This document shows, piece by piece, positions 16,714 through 24,896 of a stretch of DNA of 64,000 nt (the first letter of the stretch is position 1; the number at the start of each line of letters is the position of its first letter). The notes under the pieces are model-generated. The model had not been told where the DNA came from. It worked only from the letters and a program-made list of their open reading frames with translations, and searched no databases. The position numbers and the translations under genes are program-made. The stretch lies in contig NZ_JBNDMZ010000014.1 of NCBI RefSeq assembly GCF_049856295.1, positions 17,475 through 81,474 of the forward strand. Direction: 5' to 3'. The DNA is from JB111 sp049856295. GTDB taxonomy: Bacteria; Actinomycetota; Actinomycetes; Actinomycetales; Actinomycetaceae.

Positions 16714-17760
16714 TCACTCCACCGGAGCTGTAGAACCTCGAACGACAATCGTCGTCGGCACGTTGATCTCTTGAGGTGGCGTGCCGTCGTCTTGGAGCCG
16801 ACACAGGAGGGCAGTGGCTGCCGTCCTACCCATCTCCATCGCGTCACGCGCCAGCACGGTAATGCTCGGCTGGTGAAGCTGGGTAATCGGGATGTCGTCG
16901 CAGGCCACTACGGAAACATCCGAGGGGATCTCGACCTGTCGATCGTGAGTTAGACGCAACGCCCCGGCCGTGATCTGATTTCCACCGCAGATGATCGCAG
17001 TCGGCGGTTCAGGATGGTTCAAGAGTTGCGACATTGCTTCATAACCAAACGGCTCAGATAGCGCCGCCGAAAGGATTAGTTCCTCGTCGACTGCAAGTCC
17101 GAACTCCGTCATTGCATCAATGAACCCCGCTCGACGCTCGCGTGATGGTCGAGTGCTGTATGAGCCGATGATCAGACCGATCCTCCTGTGCCCAAGACCG
17201 TGCAGGTGATCGACAATCTTCTTCATGCCCCCACGGTGGTCGGAGATCACGGCGTCCACATCAGCAAAGTCAAGACTGCGATCGAGCAGGACTTGGGGCA
17301 CGGCCGAACGCTCCAGCAGTTCGCGAAGCCCAGCGCTCGTCTCGTCAGTCAGCGACAGGATCAGACCGTCCACACGCCGCTGGAGCAGGACCCGGATCGC
17401 TTCGACGTCACTGCCATCTTCACGGTCGCCTGCCGCATCGGCAAGCAGCACCGCATAGCCTTTGGACCGCAGATGCTCGGAGGCCCCCGCGACGATCTCA
17501 GCGAGGAACGGGTTGAGGATGTTGCCGATCAGGATGCCGATCGTCCGTGACTCTCCGCTCCGCAATGCTCGTGCGACGAGGTCGACCTCATACCCAACCT
17601 CCGAGGCCGCTTTGAGGACGGACTCACGCATATCTTCCGACACATCGGGGTGCCCGGAGAACACACGGGAGACAGAAGCGGGCCCGACTCCGGCCTGGGC
17701 GGCCACCATCTTNNNNNNNNNNTTGATGGTGGCCGCCCGGGGCCGCTGCTTTCGGCTCAA
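16714..17760 (-). CDS. LacI-family transcriptional regulator (contains a 10-N gap)
   Basis: A LacI-type repressor. The helix-turn-helix MVAAQAGVGPASVSRVFSGH is followed by the hinge VDLVARALRSGESR and a periplasmic-binding-like effector domain beginning TIGILIGNILNPFLAEIV. The start is TTG at 17760 with GGAAGG 7 nt upstream. Ten Ns at 17713-17722 fall inside the first helix and insert four unknown codons. Removing the Ns plus a duplicated TT restores ATIKMVAAQAG in frame, giving about 344 residues. It is the last gene of a same-strand cluster with two enolase-superfamily enzymes and a TAXI-TRAP system, and probably represses it in the absence of a sugar acid. Confidence 0.88.
   Translation of the reverse strand: MSRKQRPRAATIXXXXKMVAAQAGVGPASVSRVFSGHPDVSEDMRESVLKAASEVGYEVDLVARALRSGESRTIGILIGNILNPFLAEIVAGASEHLRSKGYAVLLADAAGDREDGSDVEAIRVLLQRRVDGLILSLTDETSAGLRELLERSAVPQVLLDRSLDFADVDAVISDHRGGMKKIVDHLHGLGHRRIGLIIGSYSTRPSRERRAGFIDAMTEFGLAVDEELILSAALSEPFGYEAMSQLLNHPEPPTAIICGGNQITAGALRLTHDRQVEIPSDVSVVACDDIPITQLHQPSITVLARDAMEMGRTAATALLCRLQDDGTPPQEINVPTTIVVRGSTAPVE
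17697..17738. other. Assembly gap (10 N) at the tip of a perfect inverted repeat
   Basis: GGGCGGCCACCATC (17697-17710) and GATGGTGGCCGCCC (17725-17738) are exact complements on either side of TT-N10-TT. Merging the two TT ends gives a 14-bp hairpin with a 2-nt loop and an uninterrupted LacI helix-turn-helix. The gap is therefore most likely an assembly artefact of about zero real length. Confidence 0.8.
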
Positions 17761-17828
17761 ATCAGTGCCTTCCGCTGACTACGTGGGTGCCGGGCAGCTG
17801 CGCGTCGGCCGTGCTGAGTTCATCCACC

Positions 17829-18938
17829 TTACTCGGCGTCCACCCGGTGAGCCTCGATCCAGTCCCAGTCAAGGTTCAGCCCTAGGCCGGGCCCCTTGGG
17901 GACCTCATAGATGCCGTTCCGGGGATTGAGCGGCTCGGCGTGGATTGCCCACACCAGTGGGTCTCGGGCCGGCGCGAAGACCTCGACGGGGCCAGGATTC
18001 GGTGTGCTCGTCAGGAGGTGCGCTGAGATCTGTCCCTCCTCGTGGTGCGCCATCTGCACACCGTAGGCGGAACACATCCCTGCCACGCGTAGCCACTCGG
18101 TTGGGCCACCCGCCCATGATGCGTCGTAGTTGCAGACATCGATCGCGCCGTTCTCCAACAGTTCACGCACGCCCTGGCGTGACGTCTCGCTCTGGCCCGC
18201 GGCGACCCGCACACCACCCTGATAACGAACGTCGCGCAGCCAAGTCTTGTCGTGATACCAGCGGACAGGCTCTTCGAACCACACCAGTTTCGAACGATCG
18301 ATCTGCTCGAGGAACTTCACCGATTCCGCGAGCGTGTATCCCTGGTTGGCGTCTGCCATCAGCTGGAAGTCGTCGCCAGCAGCGTCCGCCATCGCCATGA
18401 AGCGGCTGGCATCGATCGAGGGGTTTGCACCGCCAATCTTCATTTTGCAGCCGCCGAGACCCAAGCCTCGCAGATAGTCGACCTCCTCTGCGAGCTCGGA
18501 GTTGGACTTGTTGTAGTAGCCACCGATCGCGATAATCTCGATGCTGTCCTGGTAGGCACCCCACAACCGATTGAGCGGGAGATTCGCTGCTTTCCCGACG
18601 ATGTCCCACAGCGCGGAGTCGATGGCGGACATTGCCATGATGACGAGTTTTCGATCACGCAAGATATCGAATGTGACTGGAAGCATGTCGTTCCAGAGCT
18701 TTTCGACGAACAGTGGATCCTTTCCCTTGATCAACGGGAAGAGCTCGTCCTTCATGATGGCTGCGATCTCGTGCTGAGTGTCTATCTCGTCACCGTTGTA
18801 GGTCAGCCCGACAATGCCGTCGTCTGTCGCGATGCGCGTGACCAGGGTGGCGCGCTGGGTCATGCTGTACTTCGACCCGGAGAACTTCTCCGGAAGATCG
18901 ACGACAACGGGGATGATATCAATGTCAATGATCTGCAC
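17829..18938 (-). CDS. Mandelate racemase/muconate lactonizing enzyme family protein 1
   Basis: A 369-residue enolase-superfamily enzyme (capping domain about 1-125, TIM barrel after). Barrel motifs: KMK with catalytic Lys165/Lys167, DAN with metal ligand Asp196, FEEP with Glu222, QSE with Glu251, and the C-terminal base in AHHE (His298 or His299). The Lys-x-Lys plus His pattern is that of the mandelate-racemase subgroup, which includes acid-sugar dehydratases and racemases. It lies 11 bp after the TRAP permease gene on the same strand, so its substrate is probably the imported acid. Base composition is lower in GC than the flanking housekeeping genes, in keeping with an acquired island. The exact substrate is unknown. 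Confidence 0.88.
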   Translation of the reverse strand: MQIIDIDIIPVVVDLPEKFSGSKYSMTQRATLVTRIATDDGIVGLTYNGDEIDTQHEIAAIMKDELFPLIKGKDPLFVEKLWNDMLPVTFDILRDRKLVIMAMSAIDSALWDIVGKAANLPLNRLWGAYQDSIEIIAIGGYYNKSNSELAEEVDYLRGLGLGGCKMKIGGANPSIDASRFMAMADAAGDDFQLMADANQGYTLAESVKFLEQIDRSKLVWFEEPVRWYHDKTWLRDVRYQGGVRVAAGQSETSRQGVRELLENGAIDVCNYDASWAGGPTEWLRVAGMCSAYGVQMAHHEEGQISAHLLTSTPNPGPVEVFAPARDPLVWAIHAEPLNPRNGIYEVPKGPGLGLNLDWDWIEAHRVDAE

Positions 18939-18949
18939 TTTTGATTCCT

Positions 18950-20959
18950 TCAGTTCGAGTTCGACGCAACAGGCACATCGCCACTGTCGGGCATCGACGC
19001 CCTTTTTCGATTCCTACGCCAGAGCCACCAGAGGAGGAGCACAATGCCGGCTCCCGCGCCGATGTAGTTAAGGATATTGTTCGGGTAGAAGAGGACTGCC
19101 GCTGCGGCGAGGATGCTAACCGATTCCCACCACCGGAGCTTGCGACCTGCATACCTCGCCATTGCAATCGCCAAGAGGGCCGCACCAGCCGTCACGGCAA
19201 GGGATGTCCAGATGATCGAACCAGCCGGTCCCTGCAGAAGGAGCTCCGGTCGCAGCACGAATACGAACGGGAGCACGAAGGCGATCGCGGCGATGCGCAT
19301 GGCCGTAAGGCTCGCGCGGAACCAGTCGGTCCCGGCGATCGCAGAAGCCACGAACACCGTTGCGCCGATGGGTGGCGTGAGCCCCCCGAGAACGGCGAAG
19401 TACAGAGCGAACATGTGAACGCTAAGCGGGGTCGCGCCAAGCTCGATCAGAGCCGATCCCGTGATCGCGATAGCGATCAGGTAGGAAGGCACGGTGGGGA
19501 GCGCGAGCCCGAGCACGATGTTGATGATCGCCGCGAGGACAAGTGCCAGGATGATCGATGCCGATGCGATCGAGAAGATCAACGAGCCCACGTTCAGAGC
19601 GACGCCCGTCGTGCCGATGCCTGCGACAACGATCTGCGAGCCGGCAACCAGTACGCCGATGGTGGCTGCAGTCAGGGCGCCGTTGCGGCAGCCGATGACA
19701 ATGTCCTTGCCGAACTCGAGGATCGACCGACGCTTCCAGAAGACCTGAACGGCCAGAGCGCTGACCAACAGGACGACGGTGGCTGCGAAGCCAGCCATGC
19801 GGACTGGGTACGCCATGATGATGAGTGCAAGAAGCGCGCTGACAGCCGGAATGAGGATGACGAGCTCGTCGACGAAGTCGCGGACCCTCGGGATCTCCTC
19901 GCGCTTTAGCCCCTTCAGGTTGTGCAACCCAGCCTCGGAATCCACAGTCAACCAGAATGAAATGTAGTAGATGATTGCTGGGATGATGGCAGCGAGGACG
20001 ATCGAGTAGTACGACATCCCGAGCAGCTGGGCCATGAGGAATACAGCCGCTCCCATGATTGGAGGTGTCCACTGTCCACCGGTGGAAGCCGTGGCTTCGA
20101 CGGCCGCTGCGAACCGTTTGGGGAATCCGTACTTCTTCATCATTGGGATCGTGATGACGCCTGTACTCGCGGTGTTGGCGACCGCGCTTCCGTTCACCAT
20201 GCCGAACAGCGCGCTGGAAAGCACGGACACCTTGCCGGGACCACCGCGCAGGCGGCCTGCGACAACGAGCGACATCTTCAGGAAACCGTCGCCCCCACCG
20301 AGCTTCATGAGCAGCGCACCGAAGATGACGAAGATCGCGATCTGTGTCGCGGACGTAGCTGTCACGCTGCCGTAGATTCCGAGCGGAGATGTGAACGAGT
20401 TGGCAATGACCGACTCGAAAGTCTGTCCGGAGTGACCGAAGATCCCCGGTATGTAACTGCCGAAGATGCAGTACAAAATCGTGACGAGCCCGATGATCGG
20501 GAACGCCCAGCCCATGGCTCGTCGGCAGGCATCGAACAGCACGACGACCATAAGGGTGCCGATGATGATGTCGGCTTCGGTCGGCCGCGCATAACCGAGC
20601 TCGTAGACGATCCTGTCGAACTCCGACCAGACGTATATCGTGGCGATGATCGCGATGGCGATCTCCAGAATGATGGCCACTCTGTCGATCGCCTTGCCGA
20701 CGTCGGTAGTCGGCTTCTTCGAGCCGGTCGCAGACTTGACGTTGAACAGACAGAGAATGATTGCAAAGACGACGTGAATAGTCGTCTGTTTAATCCCGGC
20801 TAGCGGGCCTGCTCCGGCCGTCCAGACGTGGAAGGCGGCGGACCCGACGGCAACAACGTTGAGAAGCGCCACCGCGGTCTTCTCGAAGCGGCCGCGTGGC
20901 GCTTCCTCGGTCTCGTCGTCGACGATCGCCTCGGCTTCCTCCGCGAAAGTCGAGGTCAT
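18950..20959 (-). CDS. TRAP transporter fused permease, 4TM/12TM (TAXI type)
   Basis: A 669-residue membrane protein in which the small (DctQ-like, about 4 helices, residues 25-150) and large (DctM-like, about 12 helices) subunits are fused, as is usual for TAXI-family TRAP systems. The large-subunit signature GKVSVLSSALFGMVNGSAVANTASTGVITIPMMKKYGF lies around residues 240-280, and ALYFAVLGGLTPPIGATVFVASAIAG occurs late. It overlaps the binding-protein gene by 4 nt (ATGA at 20956-20959). Transport is sodium- or proton-driven uptake of a carboxylate; the neighbouring acid-sugar enzymes suggest a sugar acid. Confidence 0.92.
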   Translation of the reverse strand: MTSTFAEEAEAIVDDETEEAPRGRFEKTAVALLNVVAVGSAAFHVWTAGAGPLAGIKQTTIHVVFAIILCLFNVKSATGSKKPTTDVGKAIDRVAIILEIAIAIIATIYVWSEFDRIVYELGYARPTEADIIIGTLMVVVLFDACRRAMGWAFPIIGLVTILYCIFGSYIPGIFGHSGQTFESVIANSFTSPLGIYGSVTATSATQIAIFVIFGALLMKLGGGDGFLKMSLVVAGRLRGGPGKVSVLSSALFGMVNGSAVANTASTGVITIPMMKKYGFPKRFAAAVEATASTGGQWTPPIMGAAVFLMAQLLGMSYYSIVLAAIIPAIIYYISFWLTVDSEAGLHNLKGLKREEIPRVRDFVDELVILIPAVSALLALIIMAYPVRMAGFAATVVLLVSALAVQVFWKRRSILEFGKDIVIGCRNGALTAATIGVLVAGSQIVVAGIGTTGVALNVGSLIFSIASASIILALVLAAIINIVLGLALPTVPSYLIAIAITGSALIELGATPLSVHMFALYFAVLGGLTPPIGATVFVASAIAGTDWFRASLTAMRIAAIAFVLPFVFVLRPELLLQGPAGSIIWTSLAVTAGAALLAIAMARYAGRKLRWWESVSILAAAAVLFYPNNILNYIGAGAGIVLLLWWLWRRNRKRASMPDSGDVPVASNSN

Positions 20960-21957
20960 CGGATCATGTCTTCCGGAATGTCGATGCCCTGCTCCTCGTA
21001 GTAGCGCGCGGCGCCCGGGTGGAGCGGCAGGAGTAGTTCGTCGATCGCTACCTCGGGAGTCAGGCCCTCGGTCTGGGGAAGACGCTCGTTGACCTCGTCG
21101 ATGTTCTCCCAGAACTGGGCGGTGACCTCGTACGCGACGTCCTCGGAGAGCTCCGGAGCCGCCGCGACGATGACACCCCAGTACCCAAGTGTCTGGATGT
21201 CGTTGGGAACGTCCGAGTAGGTGCCGCCCGGGATGTCGACAGGAACGATCGCCGGGTTCTGATCCTGGACGGTGGCGATGTCCTCATCGGCGAAGTTGAT
21301 GAGGTTGATCGGCCTGCTGGACGAGGCTTCCAGGATCGCTCCCGTTGCCTGCACTCCGGCTCCCCGGTAGGAGAACCCTTCGATCTGCCGGCCAGCGTAG
21401 GCCGAGACGGCATCTCCAAGTCCCGCCTCGTAGTAGTCGGGCGTGACACCGAGCGCTTCGAGCGCGTCCATGGTGATCTGCGTCGAGCCGCCGCCGATTG
21501 GGCCGGCGTTCCAGTGCAGGCCGTCGAGATCCGCCGGCGTCTCGGCGTCGGTGTCGGCACCGACGACGAGCTGCCAGAGCACGATAGAAATCGGGTAGAG
21601 AGCAGCCAGCTCGTGCTCCCCCAGGGCAGTCTCGGCACCCTGGACGTCGATCATGCCGAGATCGACTTCACCCGCGTCCATCCGGATGGCGTTCTCCTCG
21701 GAGCCTGCACTCTCCTGAACCGTGATGTCGAGGGCTGAACTTTCTTCAATCAGTGCCATGCTCTCGGCGCCGTAGAGGTACCAGTCGGTGTCGCTGGGCC
21801 CCCAGGACGTGGCGAGGCTGGCACTCGTTCCGCTCTGTCCTCCCTGTTCATCCTCGTCCGGCGCGCTGAGGCCGCCTGTGTCGCCTCCGCATGCAGCAAG
21901 GGCGAGGGTGGCTGTGAGCGCGGCACCTGCAAGAGGTAGCTTCGTTGACTTGCCCAT
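20956..21957 (-). CDS. TAXI-family TRAP transporter solute-binding lipoprotein
   Basis: A 333-residue precursor. The signal peptide MGKSTKLPLAGAALTATLAL is followed by a lipobox with Cys23 (LAAC), then an acidic, Gly/Ser-rich linker and a TAXI-type binding domain (SWGPSDTDWYLYGAESMALI; GPIGGGSTQITMDALEALG). The frame extends upstream, but the signal peptide and the GGAGGT site 8 nt before ATG 21957 fix the start. It would sit on the outer face of the membrane and hand a carboxylate to the fused permease encoded next. Gene order and the 4-nt overlap indicate one operon. Confidence 0.92.
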   Translation of the reverse strand: MGKSTKLPLAGAALTATLALAACGGDTGGLSAPDEDEQGGQSGTSASLATSWGPSDTDWYLYGAESMALIEESSALDITVQESAGSEENAIRMDAGEVDLGMIDVQGAETALGEHELAALYPISIVLWQLVVGADTDAETPADLDGLHWNAGPIGGGSTQITMDALEALGVTPDYYEAGLGDAVSAYAGRQIEGFSYRGAGVQATGAILEASSSRPINLINFADEDIATVQDQNPAIVPVDIPGGTYSDVPNDIQTLGYWGVIVAAAPELSEDVAYEVTAQFWENIDEVNERLPQTEGLTPEVAIDELLLPLHPGAARYYEEQGIDIPEDMIR

Positions 21958-22006
21958 CTCGGTACACCTCCGTTGGTGTGAGTTGTGTAGTCGTTGGTCG
22001 GGGGAA

Positions 22007-23185
22007 CTATTCGGGGTGGATAGTTGTCTGTCGGATCGTCCAGGCGTCGAGCTGCCCGGAATCGGGGGTGATGCCGAGACCAGGACGTTCACTAAGCACC
22101 AAGGCGCCATTCACCAACTCGGGTTTCTCCCCATACAACCTGGCCCAGAGTGGATCTCGATCGGAGTCGGGGAACGTCTCGCAGTGGACTTCACCGGAGA
22201 GCGCGGCGAGGAAGTGACCGTGGATGTGGCCGTCGTGGTGCGGTGCCACGGCAACGCCGCGGAGATTGGCGTAGGTTGCGACTTCCATCCACGCAGTCAG
22301 GCCGCCAGCACGGGTGCAATCGGTCTGCAGGACCGAGATCACCCCCTCGTCCACGAGCGACGCACTCGACCACTGATGAATCTCCTGCTCACCCGCAGCC
22401 ATGCGGAGGCCGGACTCGTCACGGAGTCGACGAAGGTGGTGCGTGCCGAGGTGCCAGTGGATGGGTTCTTCCATCCAGAAGACGCCGAGGTCACTGAATG
22501 CACGCCCTGCCGTGAGCGCCTCGTCGAGGTCCCAGCCGCCGTTTGAATCCGCCTTGATTCGCAGGTCAGGGTGGTCGTCCCGGATCGCACGTACTCTCGC
22601 TATGTCGACCTCCGGAGCTCGTCCGGTCTTGATCTTCACCGCTGTGAATCCAGCGTCGACGTATGCGCCAATTTCAGCGAGCAACGAGTCGATTCCGGGG
22701 TCGTCATTATCGCCGTTCGGGTAGTAGCCGCCCGTCGCGTAGGCCGGTAGCACCGGATTATCCGCTCCTAGGAGCTTCCAGAGAGGGAGCCCTGCCGTCT
22801 TGGCGCGTGCGTCCCAGATCGCGATGTCGAGCGCGGATATTCCGGCGAGGAGCTGGAATCGGTCGCGCATGCCGAAGTGCGGCTGACCGGTAGCCACAGC
22901 CTCACGCTTGCCAGTGGAGACTGCGAACAGGTCGCGCCAGATCGCCCGAACCTCCCACACGGATCGACCGAGCACCAGTGGCGCGAGGGTGTCCGTGACG
23001 AGGTCGGCGATCGTCGTCATTGGGTTGCCATGTGCCTGCCCGTAGCCGAGAACGCCTCCCGCCGTCCGGACGGTGACGAACACCTGTCCGGCGGTGGCGT
23101 ACGCCTGTTGCGACATCCAGTACGGCTTGTTCAGGGGGACTTCCAGGATGCGTACGTCGACCTGGTCGATCAGTGATGAGCCCAT
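22007..23185 (-). CDS. Mandelate racemase/muconate lactonizing enzyme family protein 2
   Basis: A 392-residue enolase-superfamily enzyme, distinct from the one at 17829. Motifs: KIK with Lys184/Lys186, KADSN with Asp213, EEP with Glu239, AAGEQE with Glu266, TDC with Asp289, and APHH with His316/317. A dehydration or epimerisation of an acid sugar is the likely reaction. Two ATGs are possible (23191 and 23185); GGAAGG abuts the first and is 6 nt from the second, so 23185 is preferred. It is the first gene of the cluster (this gene, binding protein, permease, second enolase, LacI), and a palindromic GGTACCGGTAAC lies 18 nt before its start. Confidence 0.88.
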   Translation of the reverse strand: MGSSLIDQVDVRILEVPLNKPYWMSQQAYATAGQVFVTVRTAGGVLGYGQAHGNPMTTIADLVTDTLAPLVLGRSVWEVRAIWRDLFAVSTGKREAVATGQPHFGMRDRFQLLAGISALDIAIWDARAKTAGLPLWKLLGADNPVLPAYATGGYYPNGDNDDPGIDSLLAEIGAYVDAGFTAVKIKTGRAPEVDIARVRAIRDDHPDLRIKADSNGGWDLDEALTAGRAFSDLGVFWMEEPIHWHLGTHHLRRLRDESGLRMAAGEQEIHQWSSASLVDEGVISVLQTDCTRAGGLTAWMEVATYANLRGVAVAPHHDGHIHGHFLAALSGEVHCETFPDSDRDPLWARLYGEKPELVNGALVLSERPGLGITPDSGQLDAWTIRQTTIHPE

Positions 23186-23203
23186 TCTCATCCTTCCGGT
23201 ATC

Positions 23204-23215
23204 GGTACCGGTAAC
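23204..23215. promoter_or_regulatory. Candidate LacI-type operator ahead of the sugar-acid cluster
   Basis: GGTACCGGTAAC is palindromic at 10 of 12 positions with the central CG common in LacI-family operators, embedded in tandem CGGTAT/CGGTAC/CGGTAA hexamers (23197-23214). It lies directly upstream of the first gene of the cluster whose last gene encodes a LacI protein. Confidence 0.45.
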
Positions 23216-23231
23216 GTAACCAGTTCGGATT

Positions 23232-23911
23232 CTCCGTGTCAATCCCCTGTCCGGCACCGCCTGGCGGCGGTACCGGACAGGCGGTGCCGGCCTCTGCTGT
23301 CGGAGCCCCGACTTACCGCCCGAGGTCCCGTCCCCGACGGGCGGTGACCGCGCGGGGCCCGGGGCTAGGCCGATGGAACATGACTGCGGTGTGCATGACG
23401 GCTCAACCATCGTTAGGCAACGGTCCACTTGGAACGCTGGCACTCATGGCTTCTCCGAGCACAGCAGAGACTGGACCGCGTGCCGACGGACTACTCAGCC
23501 GAGCTCGGTGCTCTGTGCTGGTCCGGATGTCGCTCGCATCGAAGCAATGCCGGTCCTCTCAGGACGCGGGCATGCCGACGCTCGGATTGCAGGCACAGGG
23601 CGCCGAGTCACACCTGTCGCGCTGAGAACTCTTCCTGCGCCACACCGTCACCATGGCAGTCGAACCCGAAGTCGACGAACAGTCAGCGATCCACGAGTTG
23701 CAGGCCCACCCGCCGACGAACCCCATACAACGAGCGCCCCACCCGCTGACGCCGTCAGCCGGCTCGGCGGGATTCTGTGAGGTGGGCGGGAACGTGCGAG
23801 GGCGGCAGGGTCGGGCGGAGAGGGACATGCCCGACGACGACGAACGCCCGCCCGCCGCTGGAGACGTCATCGCACCTCAGCCCGACGCCGCACCCACCAC
23901 GTCGCACCACC
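23232..23911. other. Intergenic stretch of about 680 bp with no recognised gene
   Basis: It begins with a GC-rich inverted region (TGTCCGGCACCGCC and GGCGGTACCGGACA, 23250-23280). The remainder has short open frames on both strands without ribosome-binding sites or recognisable motifs. Composition is mixed, which fits decayed coding DNA at the edge of the acquired island, but no parent family could be named. Confidence 0.45.
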
Positions 23912-24754
23912 TCACCCGGCCTGCCGCGTCACGTCCTCCAGCTCGAACTTCCCCGTGCGCAGCCCGCGCAGCAGCTTCCACGTCCGCGTCACGCGCGGGA
24001 TCGTGATGATGAGCAGCCCGCCGAGCATGTTGAACGGGATCACCAGGCCGAACCACTGGAGGAAGTCCCCCACCGAGATGTCCGCGCCGGCCAGCATCGC
24101 GGCGAAGATGACGATCGCGTTGAGTGCCCCGTGCAGCATCCCCAGCCCGATGAGCAGCAGCCCGGAGCTCATGCAGATGATGGCAGCCACGACGTCGTTC
24201 GACGTGCCCTGCTGCATCCGGGTGGACAGCGTGATCGTCGCACCGGCGAGCAGGGCGAGCGCGATCGTCACCGTCAGCGAGGGCTGCTCGAGGTACGACG
24301 TCGCCGACGAGATGATCGTCGCGTGGTACCCGGGCAGCGCGAGCACGATGAGCCACGCGAACATCAGCCCGCCGGCCAGGTTCATCACGAGGCTGCTCGA
24401 CCACAGCCGGACCACCTGCAGCCACGTCCCCTGCCCCGCGAGCACCGCGTTGATGGGCAGGAGGAACTCCTCGGTGAACAGCTCCGAGTGCGCGAGTCGC
24501 AGGGCAAGGAGCCCGACGCCGAACGCCATCCCCGCCAGGATCGTCGAGCCCGTGGCGTCCTTGACGAGGATCATCGCGAGGATCCCGAGGCCGACGTCCA
24601 CGCCACCGAAGAACCCGGTGACGAGGAGCTCGGGCCACGTCCGGTTGAGCCGTTTCGACCCCTCGCGCACGGTGGTGGCCACCTCGCCGACGAGCTCGTC
24701 CTCGACGTCGAAGTCGGTCGTGCCCAGCCGTCGCCGCTGCTCGCTCTGATCCAT
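23912..24754 (-). CDS. Formate/nitrite transporter (FNT) family protein
   Basis: A 280-residue membrane protein of the FocA/NirC/YfdC type. Six helices follow an acidic, soluble N-terminus of about 40 residues. The pattern VTGFFGGVDVGLGILAM (helix 1), AHSELFTEEFLLPINAVLAG (the omega-loop region), WSSSLVMNLAGGLMFAW and WFGLVIPFNMLGGLLI fits the family. In the YfdC-like branch the first-loop sequence differs from formate channels, so the substrate could be another small anion. The ATG is at 24754; the open frame upstream has no homologous residues. No formate- or nitrite-metabolism gene is adjacent. Confidence 0.85.
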   Translation of the reverse strand: MDQSEQRRRLGTTDFDVEDELVGEVATTVREGSKRLNRTWPELLVTGFFGGVDVGLGILAMILVKDATGSTILAGMAFGVGLLALRLAHSELFTEEFLLPINAVLAGQGTWLQVVRLWSSSLVMNLAGGLMFAWLIVLALPGYHATIISSATSYLEQPSLTVTIALALLAGATITLSTRMQQGTSNDVVAAIICMSSGLLLIGLGMLHGALNAIVIFAAMLAGADISVGDFLQWFGLVIPFNMLGGLLIITIPRVTRTWKLLRGLRTGKFELEDVTRQAG

Positions 24755-24882
24755 CCGGTCAGCGTAAGGACGCCGAGCTCTCACCGCCGTTCGGGCCCGT
24801 GCGTCGGCGTCGGATACGTTCCACGCCCGACGACGACGCCCGCCGTTCACCGCCCGCCCACCAGTGCGACCGGCCGCGCACC

Positions 24883-24888
24883 TACGAT
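24883..24888 (+). promoter_or_regulatory. Candidate -10 element of a leaderless gene
   Basis: TACGAT with 8 nt to GTG 24897, the same geometry as at the paralogous gene at 5909. Confidence 0.5.
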
Positions 24889-24896
24889 CGGGAGAC

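Noticed and set aside
17713..17722. The N-run as evidence of an inserted element or frameshift in the LacI gene
   Set aside because: The flanks form a perfect hairpin and rejoin in frame, so a zero-length assembly gap is simpler.
23373..23780. Plus-strand frames of 100-135 codons between the enolase and FNT genes
   Set aside because: No ribosome-binding site, no recognisable motif, and codon third positions do not show the G/C bias of real genes nearby.
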